DNA of 64,000 nucleotides from assembly GCA_016721315.1 (NCBI GenBank), contig JADKIL010000017.1, positions 1 to 64,000 on the forward strand, in the 5' to 3' direction. The notes under the pieces were generated by a model. That model was given only the letters and a program-made list of their open reading frames with translations. It was not told the origin of the DNA and did not search any database. The stretch comes from Candidatus Villigracilis vicinus. Its GTDB lineage: Bacteria; Chloroflexota; Anaerolineae; Anaerolineales; Villigracilaceae. This document shows positions 52,601 through 61,250 of the stretch, piece by piece. The position numbers and the translations under genes are program-made. Within the stretch, counting starts at the first letter, position 1; each line of letters starts with the position of its first letter.

Positions 52601-52610
52601 CTCTCCTCGC

Positions 52611-53831
52611 ATGAAGATACTACTAATCAACCAAGTCTTTGTCTCACCCGAAGAGCCGGGTCATACGCGTCATTTCGAGATGGGGCAGTACCTCAAACAA
52701 CATGGGCATGAACTCGTCATCGTTGCCAGCGACCTGAACTATCAGACGGGTCAACGCACCGTGGAACGACGCGGACTTTTTGCCGAGCAGACCTTCGATG
52801 GTGTGCGCGTATTGCGTTCATATATTTACCCTGCCATTCATCGCAGTTACTTTTGGCGCATTATCGCCTTCTTCAGTTTTATGTTCTCTTCGATCTTAAC
52901 AGCACTGCGCGTCAAAGACGTGGATTTGGTGCTGGGCACTACACCTCCGATCTTTCAAGCGGTTTCGGCTTGGGTGGTGGCTGTTCTTCGCCGCAAACCG
53001 TTTCTGCTCGAAGTGCGCGACTTATGGCCCGAATTCGGCATCAGCATGGGGGTATTAAAGAACCCGCTCATCATTGCGCTTTCACGTTGGCTGGAAATGT
53101 TTCTTTACAAGCGTGCTACACATATTCTGGTTAATTCACCTGCCTATCGCGAATATATGCTTGCTAAAGGCGTGCCTGCTGAAAAAATAACCTACATTCC
53201 CTATGGTACCGATGTGGATATGTTCAATCCGTCCATTGACGGCTCATCCATTCGAAAAGAGTTAAACCTCGAAGATAAATTTGTAGTTTTGTATGCGGGT
53301 GCATTAGGGCAGGCGAATGACATTGACACTCTGCTTCGTGCGGCAGCACGATTGAAAGAAGAAGAAAGAATCAGATTTGTATTATTTGGCGATGGCAAAG
53401 AGCGTGCCCGGTTGGAGTCTGAAGCGAAAAGCAAAAGCCTGACCAATGTTATTTTTGCTGGCACACGCCCTAAAAAGGATATGCCTCTTATCGTCGCATC
53501 CGCCGATGCTTGCCTTGCCATTTTGCAGGATATTCCCGCCTTTCGCACCACATACCCGAACAAGGTCTTCGATTACATGGCAGCCGGACGCGCCAGTATC
53601 ATCGTCATAGATGGCATTACCCGCGACCTTATTGAAACATCAAAAGGCGGTGTGTATGTCAACCCAGCAGATGATGCCATGCTTGCACAAAAAATCCTTG
53701 AACTCTCGCGCAATCCTGTTCAAGTCAAAGAGATGGGCGTGAATGCCCGCGAGTATCTTGTCAAGAATTTAGACCGCCGCGAAAAATTAGATGAAACATT
53801 GAGCTTGCTAAAGACGTTGGTGAATGCATGA
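52611..53831 (+). CDS. Glycosyltransferase family 4 (WbuB-like)
   Basis: 406 residues from ATG 52611. GT-B fold: N-terminal ILLINQVFVSPEEPGHTRHFEMGQYLKQHGHEL; ISMGVLKNPLIIALSRWLEMFLYKRA mid-protein; C-terminal donor-site region KFVVLYAGALGQANDIDTLLRAA, FAGTRPKKDMPLIVASADACLAILQD and TYPNKVFDYMAAGRASII. Typical of WbuB-type sugar transferases of surface polysaccharide synthesis. The end overlaps the epimerase start by 4 bases. Confidence 0.85.
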   Translation: MKILLINQVFVSPEEPGHTRHFEMGQYLKQHGHELVIVASDLNYQTGQRTVERRGLFAEQTFDGVRVLRSYIYPAIHRSYFWRIIAFFSFMFSSILTALRVKDVDLVLGTTPPIFQAVSAWVVAVLRRKPFLLEVRDLWPEFGISMGVLKNPLIIALSRWLEMFLYKRATHILVNSPAYREYMLAKGVPAEKITYIPYGTDVDMFNPSIDGSSIRKELNLEDKFVVLYAGALGQANDIDTLLRAAARLKEEERIRFVLFGDGKERARLESEAKSKSLTNVIFAGTRPKKDMPLIVASADACLAILQDIPAFRTTYPNKVFDYMAAGRASIIVIDGITRDLIETSKGGVYVNPADDAMLAQKILELSRNPVQVKEMGVNAREYLVKNLDRREKLDETLSLLKTLVNA

Positions 53832-54691
53832 AAGTTTTAGTAACAGGCGGAACAGGATTCACCGGCTCACGCCTTATCCCTCTCCTTCTCCAAAACGGAT
53901 TCCAAGTCCGCGCCCTCACTCGCCCCACAAGCGACCGGTCGCCTCTTTCTGCGCTGAGGGTGGAGTGGGCGACAGGTGATTTAGCCAACGCCGAATCATT
54001 CACCGCCGCCCTGCGCGGCGTGGATGCTCTGGTCAACATCGCATCGCTCGGCTTCGGGCATGTAGAGACCATTCTGAGGTCCGCAAAAGAGGCGGGCGTG
54101 AAGCGTGGGATATTCATCAGCACCACCGCCATCTTCACACAGTTGAATGCGGGCAGCAAATCCATCCGCCTTGCCGCTGAAGAAGCCATTCAAGCGAGTG
54201 GACTGAACTACACCATCCTGCGCCCGACTATGATTTACGGCAGCCCGCGTGACCGCAACATGTGGCGGCTGATCCGCTTGCTGCGAATCACTCCTATTAT
54301 GCCCATCTTCGGCGACGGTGAATCTTTGCAACAACCTATCTTTGTGGACGATGTTGCGCAAGCCGTTTTACTTGCTTTGAAAAATGACATTACCATCGGT
54401 AAAAGCTACAACATTGCAGGTAAAGACCCGCTGACCTATAACCAGGTCATTGACACGGTAGCGGCGGCGCTTGGTAAACGCATCTGGAAACTTTATCTGC
54501 CTTACCTGCCAATTGTTCGTGCCTTGCAATTCACCGAGCAGATGAAACTTCGCCTGCCTCTCAAAGCAGAGCAAGTTCTTCGATTGAACGAGAACAAGGT
54601 GTTCTCCTATGAAGAAGCTCAAAAAGATTTTGGCTTCACCCCGCGTGGTTTTGGAGAGGGGATCCAGTTGGAGATTGGAAAATCGACATGA
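53828..54691 (+). CDS. NAD-dependent epimerase/dehydratase-like protein
   Basis: 287 residues, ATGA overlap with the upstream gene. Extended SDR: VLVTGGTGFTGSRLIPLLLQNGFQVRALTR at the start and STTAIFTQLN near residue 98. At the site where a YxxxK is expected it reads SIRLAAEEA, so the Tyr seems to be absent. NYTILRPTMIYGSPRDRNMWRLI and PIFVDDVAQAV follow. This atypical NmrA/complex-I-subunit-like type often lacks the active Tyr. It may bind NAD(P) without being a normal epimerase. Confidence 0.8.
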   Translation: MKVLVTGGTGFTGSRLIPLLLQNGFQVRALTRPTSDRSPLSALRVEWATGDLANAESFTAALRGVDALVNIASLGFGHVETILRSAKEAGVKRGIFISTTAIFTQLNAGSKSIRLAAEEAIQASGLNYTILRPTMIYGSPRDRNMWRLIRLLRITPIMPIFGDGESLQQPIFVDDVAQAVLLALKNDITIGKSYNIAGKDPLTYNQVIDTVAAALGKRIWKLYLPYLPIVRALQFTEQMKLRLPLKAEQVLRLNENKVFSYEEAQKDFGFTPRGFGEGIQLEIGKST

Positions 54692-55977
54692 AGATCACAG
54701 TCATTGGCGGTGGGTCTACATATACCCCGGAACTCGTGAACGGCTTTCTTGCCCGTGTGGATTCTTTGCCCATTACCGAACTCTGGTTAATGGATATCGA
54801 CCCGGAGCGGCTCGAAGTCGTTGGCGGGTTTGCGCAAAGAATGGTTCGAGCGAAGGGCGAGCCGTTTAAGGTGATCCTTTCCACAGTCCAGAGAGAGGCG
54901 GTGGCAGGGGCTTCCTATGTCACCACCCAATTGCGAGTCGGTATGATGCCCGCCCGGCGCGGCGATGAATATCTTGGTTTACGGCATGGGTTGATCGGGC
55001 AGGAGACCACTGGTGTGGGCGGCATGGCAAAGGCATTGCGTACCATACCCGTGATTCTGAACATTGCGAATGACATCCGTGAAGCTGCGCCTGGGGCGTT
55101 GCTGGCAAACTTCACCAACCCTGCCGGGCTTGTCACCGAAGCACTCACACGCTATGCGCCTGATGTACCCTCAGTGGGTGTCTGCAATGTCGGGATCACT
55201 GCTAAGATGAAAATCTTAGATGGATTGGAAAAGGTCACTGGCAGCAAGATCGAACCACATCGCGCCCTGTTGAACACGCTTGGATTAAATCATCTCACCT
55301 GGCATCGCGGCTTTAAAGTGGATGACGAAGAGATGTGGCAATCAATTTTTCCTGCCTTCCTTGAAGACCTGAAAAAAGAAGAACATCCCGAATGGGATGT
55401 TGATGCGCTTGCAACTCTGGGTATGATCCCCAATTATTATCTGCAATATTTTTACTACACCGAAAAAAAGCTCAAAGAACAAACTCAGTGGCCGCCCTCG
55501 CGCGCCGAGCTTGTGATGGCGATCGAAAAAGACCTGCTGAAAGAGTATGCTGACCCGAACCTGACCGAACCGCCCGCCGACCTGATGAAGCGCGGCGGGG
55601 CGTATTACTCCACGCTTGCCACACAGCTTATCAACTCCCATTACAACGACCTGGGCGAAGTACACGTGGTTAATACCCGCAATGATGGGGCGGTGCCAAG
55701 TTACCCCGCAGATTGGGTTTTGGAATTACCCGCCATCGTGGATAAAGCAGGCATCCACCCGCTTCAAGCGGACCCGTTGCCTGATTCGTGCTTCGAGCTG
55801 ATCTCACGCGTGAAGCGTTATGAACTACTGACTGTCGAAGCTGCGGTCCATGGCGATAAAGATGCCATGCTTAATGCGCTGATTGCGCATCCGCTTGGAC
55901 CCAGTGCCGACAAAGCCCAAGCCGTGCGAGATGACATGCTGGCGACCAACCAGCAGTGGCTTCCGCAATTTAAGTAG
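54688..55977 (+). CDS. GH4 family 6-phospho-glycosidase
   Basis: 429 residues, ATGA overlap with the upstream gene. NAD-binding start ITVIGGGSTYTPELVNGFLARV, then RLEVVGGFAQRMV, GLIGQETTGVGGMAKALRTIPVI, the metal-binding Cys in SVGVCNVGIT near residue 170 and His in GLNHLTWHRG near 205. These identify GH4, which uses NAD+ and a divalent metal to cleave phosphorylated alpha- or beta-glycosides by an oxidation-elimination path. The next gene is a BadF-type sugar kinase, which could provide the phosphorylated substrate. Confidence 0.9.
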   Translation: MKITVIGGGSTYTPELVNGFLARVDSLPITELWLMDIDPERLEVVGGFAQRMVRAKGEPFKVILSTVQREAVAGASYVTTQLRVGMMPARRGDEYLGLRHGLIGQETTGVGGMAKALRTIPVILNIANDIREAAPGALLANFTNPAGLVTEALTRYAPDVPSVGVCNVGITAKMKILDGLEKVTGSKIEPHRALLNTLGLNHLTWHRGFKVDDEEMWQSIFPAFLEDLKKEEHPEWDVDALATLGMIPNYYLQYFYYTEKKLKEQTQWPPSRAELVMAIEKDLLKEYADPNLTEPPADLMKRGGAYYSTLATQLINSHYNDLGEVHVVNTRNDGAVPSYPADWVLELPAIVDKAGIHPLQADPLPDSCFELISRVKRYELLTVEAAVHGDKDAMLNALIAHPLGPSADKAQAVRDDMLATNQQWLPQFK

Positions 55978-55988
55978 TGATTTGACGC

Positions 55989-56960
55989 ATGAAATATTTT
56001 CTCGGTATAGACGTTGGCTCGTCGAAGACCCACGCCTTGATCGTGGATGAGCACGGGCGTTGCGTTGGCTTTGGCAAGGCAGGTGCGGGTAATTATCAAA
56101 CCGTTGGCTATGACGGCTTGTTCACGGCTTTGCAAGAGGCGTTTGAGCGGGCGAGAGTCGTGGCTGGTGTAGATGCTGTTCAAATCGCAGGAGCAGGATT
56201 CGGCGTGGCGGGATACGATTTTCCGTCTGATCGTGAAGCGCATTTGAGAGAAATATCAAAGTTGGGTTTAGCCTGCCCATTGGAAGTGGTCAACGATGGC
56301 TGGAATGGTCTGTATGCCGGTGCGGCGCAAGGCATGGGCGTGAACGTGACTGCAGGCTCATCGAACAATTGTCGTGGACGAAACCGTAACGGTAAAGAAG
56401 GACGTATTGTCGGCAATGGACCGACCTTCGGTGAGTATGGCGGCGGGATCGAGATCGTTCAACACGGATTGCAATTGGTTAATTATGCCTGGATCAAACG
56501 GATTCCTGCTACAAAACTGACGCAGGTCTATCTGGATGCGGTCGGTGCCCACGATGAGATCGACATGATGGATGGGCTTTCAAGCGGGCGCTATCATTTA
56601 TTCCCATATCTTGCCATTGATGTAATACGGGTCGCGAGAGAAGGTGACCTTGTTGCACAAGAGGTCATTCGTTGGGCAGGTGCGGAACTGGGCTGGCTGG
56701 CGGTTTCGGTGGCACGTCAGATCGAAATAGAGCAAGAGGCGTTCGAGGTCGTGCTGTCGGGTAGTATCTTTGAAGCAAGCGAGATCGTTATAGGTCCCAT
56801 GCGTGAGGTGGTGCTGGAACACTGCCCACGTGCCAGATTGATGCGGCTGAATTGTCCGCCTGTGGTGGGAGCGGTTATCCTCGGCATGGAGCAGATGGGG
56901 TTTGATGGTTACGCTATACGGGATGAAATGAGAAAGACGGCGAGCGAAATTGTGAAGTAG
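55989..56960 (+). CDS. BadF/BadG-type ATPase, probable N-acetylhexosamine kinase
   Basis: 323 residues from ATG 55989. ASKHA fold: FLGIDVGSSKTHALIVDEHG (phosphate 1) near the start, VNDGWNGLYAGAAQGMGVNVTAGSSNNCRGRN mid-protein with a GTGS-like turn replaced by TAGSSN, GPTFGEYGGGIEIV and VVGAVILGME at the end. The layout is that of N-acetylglucosamine-kinase-like members rather than benzoyl-CoA reductase activators, since no Cys ligands for iron-sulfur are seen. Likely works with the GH4 enzyme in amino-sugar or disaccharide use. Confidence 0.8.
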   Translation: MKYFLGIDVGSSKTHALIVDEHGRCVGFGKAGAGNYQTVGYDGLFTALQEAFERARVVAGVDAVQIAGAGFGVAGYDFPSDREAHLREISKLGLACPLEVVNDGWNGLYAGAAQGMGVNVTAGSSNNCRGRNRNGKEGRIVGNGPTFGEYGGGIEIVQHGLQLVNYAWIKRIPATKLTQVYLDAVGAHDEIDMMDGLSSGRYHLFPYLAIDVIRVAREGDLVAQEVIRWAGAELGWLAVSVARQIEIEQEAFEVVLSGSIFEASEIVIGPMREVVLEHCPRARLMRLNCPPVVGAVILGMEQMGFDGYAIRDEMRKTASEIVK

Positions 56961-57054
56961 ACGGGGAAAAACCTGTCGGCGAAAAGCATCCAACTGATGG
57001 GGGAACAGCCATCCTATAGGTAAGAGGCGGATTTCCGATAGAATCCAATTCAGT

Positions 57055-57333
57055 ATGGTATCAAAACTCAAGATCGAAAAAGAACGCGTTTCTGCGCTGT
57101 ATTCCATTGCTTTGGATCTTCTTCATCACCAAAGCTTGGAGGACGTTCTAAAAACAATCGTGTATCGGGCGTCTGAATTGCTGGATTCTCCGATCTGCTT
57201 TCTGGATCTGGTGGATGGGGATGAGTTTGTCATTCAGGCTGCCACGCCGATGGTTGAGTCTTATATTGGTATGCGGGTTCCGGCAGAAAAAGCCGTGTTG
57301 ACCGGGCTTGCCATTCGAAATCGTACGCCCGAT
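57055..57333 (+). pseudogene. 5' fragment of a GAF-domain sensor gene
   Basis: About 92 residues of a GAF domain: ALYSIALDLLHHQSLEDVLKTIVYRASELLDSPICFLDLVDGDEFVIQAATPM. Such domains begin sensor kinases that are normally several times longer. The frame then runs into unrelated sequence (see the next entry) and stops at 57396. The rest of the gene is missing, so this is a truncated gene at a rearrangement point. Confidence 0.65.
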
Positions 57334-57577
57334 TTCAAATGGAACACCCTCGTAGACTGGACCTCTCAGCCTCCCTCCGCAAAGGCAGGGACGTAACCAC
57401 CGCCTGCGCGTCATCATGCACGGCGAAAAAATGCGCGTGTACCTCAATGGCGTGCTGGCAACTTCGCTCAAAGATAACCGCTACAAGATGGGTAAACTAC
57501 ATGTCGTTGCCGAACCCAACGGCGAGACGAATTTGGGCGTCGCCTACTCGGATTTGCAGGTGAGAGGCTGTGGGTAG
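57334..57577 (+). pseudogene. 3' fragment of a LamG/concanavalin-like domain protein
   Basis: From about 57334 the sequence codes FKWNTLVDWTSQ and then, in another frame, NHRLRVIMHGEKMRVYLNG, LHVVAEPNGETNLGVAYSDLQV and a stop at 57575-57577. This is the end of a concanavalin-like (LamG/DUF1080-type) sugar-binding domain. It is fused directly to the GAF fragment, and the frame changes near 57390. The AT-rich methyltransferase gene starts about 50 bases later. Confidence 0.6.
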
Positions 57578-57629
57578 CTGAAGCTCTCGGTTTCAGTTTG
57601 TGAAGTATTGGGAAGGTATAATTCAATCA

Positions 57630-59226
57630 ATGGAATTTATTGATTTGGTTTCTCTCAGCTATGAGCGGGGAAAACGTATCCTTGAAAAGCGCAATGCGGA
57701 TATTCTCAAGGAAAACGGGCAATTTTTCACGCCTCCATCTGTTGCTCGTCATATGGCAAAGCAGTTAGGTCAAATTCAGAATGGTGCATCACTACTTGAG
57801 CCTGCAATTGGTTCTGGGGTATTGGTTTGTGCAGTAATTGAGCGGTTAATTGCTGAGAAACGCTCAATTGAAATATCAATTACGGCTTACGAAATAGACA
57901 ATGAGTTGTGTGAATTAAGCCGGGAAATCTTGAAGTTTGCGAGCAAGGAAGCCAATAAGGTTGGAGTAAAAATTAATTGGCAAGTGCTTCAGGAAGATTT
58001 TGTGCTTGCATGCCTTCCTGACGATCAACCCTCTTTATTTGATTCGAGTAAGTCAAGTAAAAAGGCTTTTACCCATATCATTAGTAACCCGCCTTATTTT
58101 AAACTCAATGCAGAAGATAAACGTGTAAAAGCCGTTTACGGAAAATTGAACGGACATACAAACATCTATACATTGTTTATGGCTCTTTCCGCAAAGTTGC
58201 TTTTGCCAGAAGGAAAAGCAACTTTTATTGTTCCGCGCAGTTTCTGCTCAGGTGTTTATTTCTCAGAATTTCGTCGTGACTTACTTAAGGATGTTACTCC
58301 ATTCTCACTTCATGTTTTTCAATCTCGTAATGACGTTTTTAAGAATGATGCGGTTCTTCAGGAAAATGTAATTTTTTCTTTTGAGAAATTATCTCAGCCG
58401 CATGAGAACCGATATTGGGCTGGTTATATAAATATTTCATCGTCGAATGACGATAAAAATTTGGAAGAAGGAATTATTTCCCGCCAGGTTTCTTATAAAC
58501 ATTTTTTGAGCGATCACAATGGGCTTCTCCAATTCCGATTACCAACTGGAATGCTTGATGAGCAAATTTTGGATACCGTTGATAAGTGGAAAGACACGCT
58601 TGAAAAACTTGGTTTTCAAGTTTCAACAGGGCGAGTTGTGCCATTTCGAGCAAAAGAATTATTGAAGGAACGAGTTAAGGCGGGAAACGGAACTGCCCCC
58701 TTGCTGTGGATGCAAAATGTTAAATCTTATCAAGTTGAATATCCACTTGAGGGTTTTGAGAAACCAAGCGGTTTCAGTAAACGACCCTTCGTTGCTTGTT
58801 CCAAATGCAAATTATGTTTTGTTGCGCCGTTTTAGCGCAAAGGAAGACCGCCGTCGCTTGATTTCTGCTCCGTTTATTCGTGAAGAATTTGAATTTGAAC
58901 AAATCGGTTTTGAGAATCACTTGAATGTGATATTTAGAAAAACTGGAACTCTTTCTACCTCTGAAACCATTGGTCTTTCTGCTATCTTGAATAGCGCAAT
59001 CATTGATCGTTATTTTCGGATCGTGAATGGGAATACTCAAGTTAATGCAGCAGAGCTAAGAATATTGCCTATTCCTCCGTTAGAAGTAGTGAAGAGAATT
59101 GGCGAAGAAATTCAAAAAGCTCAGGCAGATACATCAGAAAAAATTGAGAATATTATTTTCTCCATACTTTCGGCGTCTAAATTGCTTACAGAAGACTTTC
59201 CAATGATACAGGAGACAAGAATCACT
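57630..59226 (+). pseudogene. N6-adenine DNA methyltransferase of a restriction system, frameshifted
   Basis: Start ATG 57630 (GTG 57600 is the alternative). The first frame has a KRNADILKENGQFFTPPSVARHMAKQ segment, motif I LLEPAIGSGVLVCAV near residue 60, catalytic motif IV SNPPYFKL near 155 and FIVPRSFCSGVYFSEFRRDLL. The frame is lost near 58770-58785 and the other frame continues VNDPSLLVPNANYVLLRRFSAKEDRRRL, the target-recognition part (ENHLNVIFRKTG, NSAIIDRYFRI, ELRILPIPP). One indel restores the gene. Sequence is clearly more AT-rich than its neighbours, a sign of transfer. M.PstI/M.BsuBI-like by its partner. Confidence 0.8.
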
Positions 59227-60159
59227 ATGGGAAAAATCGAACAAGCTCAAGAAATTTTGGAAGCGCTTGGTTTACCTTCTGCCCAACAGAATGAAGTTTC
59301 GGCTTTAACAATACTGTCACTAGCTCAATTGTCGGAAAAAAATGCGTGGAAGGAAGCGTTGAACCCGATGCTGCGCGTTCATGATATTTTGATTGAAATA
59401 AAGCAAAGATATGGGCGTGAATATGCGGAAAACAGCCGTGAGACTATTCGACGCAAAGTTTTGCATCAATTTGAGCAGGCAGGAATTGTTGTTCGAAATG
59501 CTGATGACCCAACTCGCCCTACAAATAGTGGCTTGAATAACTACATGTTGTCAGAGGCGGCGTTAGATGTCGTTCGTGCTTATGGGAGTTCAAAATGGAA
59601 AATACAAGTTAAAAAATTTATTGAACAACAGGGTAAATTGCTGGATGTTTATCAAAAGGCTAAAGAACAAACGAAAATTCCTTTGCAAGTCGCAGAGGGC
59701 GTTGTATATAAGTTGTCCCCAGGTAAACATAATAAACTTGAGGTAGCAATTGTTGAAGAATTTGGTCCGCGTTTTGCACCTGGCGCAAAATTGATTTATT
59801 TTGGAGATACGGCGAAGAAAACATTGATTCTTGATGAGGCTGTGTTCAAGAAGCTAGGGGTGCCTGTTTCAGCACATGGAAAGTTTCCTGACGTGATTTT
59901 ATATGATTCGAAACGGAAATGGCTCTTTTTAATTGAAGCTGTAGCTTCTCATGGACCAGTTTCGCCCAAGCGACATGTCGAACTTGAAAAGCTTCTTGCG
60001 AATTGCAAGGCTGGGAAAATTTATGTGACAGCTTTCTTGGATTTCGCCACTTATAAAAAGTATGCGAATGATATTGCCTGGGAAACTGAAGTTTGGATTG
60101 CAGAAATGCCTTCTCATATGATTCACCTTAATGGGGATAAATTTTTGGGTCCGCGATAA
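59227..60159 (+). CDS. BsuBI/PstI-type restriction endonuclease
   Basis: 310 residues from ATG 59227, with CAGGAG 12 bases upstream. The N-terminal helical domain (QEILEALGLPSAQQNE, SLAQLSEKNAWKEA, IKQRYGREYAENSRETIRRKVLHQFEQAG) and the C-terminal nuclease domain with PDVILYDSKRKWLFLIEAVASHGPV (Asp, Glu and a Ser/Gly/Pro-rich turn) match the BsuBI/PstI family, whose known members cut CTGCAG. There is no stop between the methyltransferase C-terminus and this ATG, so a fused protein could also be made. AT-rich like the methyltransferase gene. Confidence 0.85.
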   Translation: MGKIEQAQEILEALGLPSAQQNEVSALTILSLAQLSEKNAWKEALNPMLRVHDILIEIKQRYGREYAENSRETIRRKVLHQFEQAGIVVRNADDPTRPTNSGLNNYMLSEAALDVVRAYGSSKWKIQVKKFIEQQGKLLDVYQKAKEQTKIPLQVAEGVVYKLSPGKHNKLEVAIVEEFGPRFAPGAKLIYFGDTAKKTLILDEAVFKKLGVPVSAHGKFPDVILYDSKRKWLFLIEAVASHGPVSPKRHVELEKLLANCKAGKIYVTAFLDFATYKKYANDIAWETEVWIAEMPSHMIHLNGDKFLGPR

Positions 60160-60172
60160 ATAGAAATTTCCC

Positions 60173-61201
60173 GTGACTTCCATCCTCATCTTCGCACTCC
60201 TCACCATCCTCTCCGCCCTCGGCGTGTGGATCATCCGTCAATACGCCGAACGCCGCCGCATCATGGATCATCCCAACGAGCGCAGTTCCCATTCCGCGCC
60301 CACTCCACGCGGCGGGGGACTCGCCATCGTCATCGTCGTCCTCGTGGCGGGATGTGTCGCCGTTTTCAAATCCAACATCACCCACAGCCTCATCTACCTC
60401 GTCTGCGGCGCGGTCATCGCCTATCTCGGCTGGCGAGACGACGTCCATTCGCTCAGTCCGCGTGTGCGCTTTGCCGTGCAAGGGCTGGTCGCACTCGCGT
60501 CCGTGCTCGGCATGGGCTATTTCAAATCTGTCACCATTCCGCTCTTCGGTCAACTGCAACTCGGCGCGGTCGGCTTCATCATCACCCTCTTGTGGATCGT
60601 CGGTCTCACCAACGCCTACAACTTCATGGATGGCATCGATGGCATTGCAGGCGGTGTCGCGCTCTCTGCCGCCCTCGGTTGGATGTTCCTCGCCGCAAAC
60701 ACAAATCAACACTTCGTCTATTGGGTCGCGCTCGCCATCGCCGCGGGCAGTTTGGGCTTTCTCTTTCACAACTGGTCACCTGCCAAAATTTTCATGGGCG
60801 ACGCAGGCAGCACCTTCCTCGGCTACACCTTCGCCGTCCTGCCACTGCTCTCCGCCGACGAAGGCGGCGACGCCCTCATGCTCGGCACCCTCCTGATGTG
60901 GACCTTCATCATGGACGCGGGCGTCACCTTCATCCGCCGCGCCCTCAAAGGTGAACGCGTTTTCGACGCGCATCGCACGCATCTCTATCAACGTCTCGTC
61001 ATCGGCGGCTACAAACACGCCCAAGTCAGCGCGCTCTACATTCTGCTCACCCTCCTCGCCGCCGCCCTCGCCTACGCCTGGTCCTGGGGGCAACCCTACG
61101 CCCCGCCCTTAATTATCATCGGACTTCCCCTTCTCTGGCTTCTCCTTTCTCGTTACGTTCGTTCTTTAAACACAAAGGACACGAAGGTCACAAAAGTTTA
61201 A
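60173..61201 (+). CDS. Undecaprenyl-phosphate sugar-1-phosphate transferase (WecA/MraY-like)
   Basis: 342 residues from GTG 60173. Multi-span membrane enzyme with the family signatures DHPNERSSHSAPTPRGGGLAI near residue 37, LGWRDDVHSLSPRVRF near 85, NAYNFMDGIDGIAGG with the catalytic Asp pair near 145, NWSPAKIFMGDAGSTFLGY near 200 and the DAHRTHLYQRL His motif near 265. It starts glycan assembly on the lipid carrier. The last about 10 residues (NTKDTKVTKV) are coded by a dispersed repeat. G+C-rich, unlike the restriction genes just before it. Confidence 0.9.
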   Translation: MTSILIFALLTILSALGVWIIRQYAERRRIMDHPNERSSHSAPTPRGGGLAIVIVVLVAGCVAVFKSNITHSLIYLVCGAVIAYLGWRDDVHSLSPRVRFAVQGLVALASVLGMGYFKSVTIPLFGQLQLGAVGFIITLLWIVGLTNAYNFMDGIDGIAGGVALSAALGWMFLAANTNQHFVYWVALAIAAGSLGFLFHNWSPAKIFMGDAGSTFLGYTFAVLPLLSADEGGDALMLGTLLMWTFIMDAGVTFIRRALKGERVFDAHRTHLYQRLVIGGYKHAQVSALYILLTLLAAALAYAWSWGQPYAPPLIIIGLPLLWLLLSRYVRSLNTKDTKVTKV

Positions 61202-61247
61202 AGATTTTCCTTCGTGTACTTTGTGTCCTTTGTGGTTAAATTCTTTT
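61165..61247. repeat. Inverted repeat CACAAAGGACACGAAGG / CCTTCGTGTACTTTGTG
   Basis: AACACAAAGGACACGAAGG and CCTTCGTGTACTTTGTGTCCTTTGTGG flank AAAGTTTAAAG. The left arm codes the WecA-like C-terminus and contains its stop codon; the right arm ends just before the next start codon. It could act as a hairpin. Confidence 0.7.
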
Positions 61248-61250
61248 CAC

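Noticed and set aside
55989..56960. Benzoyl-CoA reductase activator (BadF/BcrA) role
   Set aside because: No cysteine ligands for an iron-sulfur cluster are visible, no reductase subunits are nearby, and the gene follows a GH4 phosphoglycosidase; a sugar kinase fits better.
60226..60954. Arg/His-rich plus-strand open frame inside the WecA-like gene
   Set aside because: It is an out-of-frame reading of the transferase gene, whose own frame has all family motifs.
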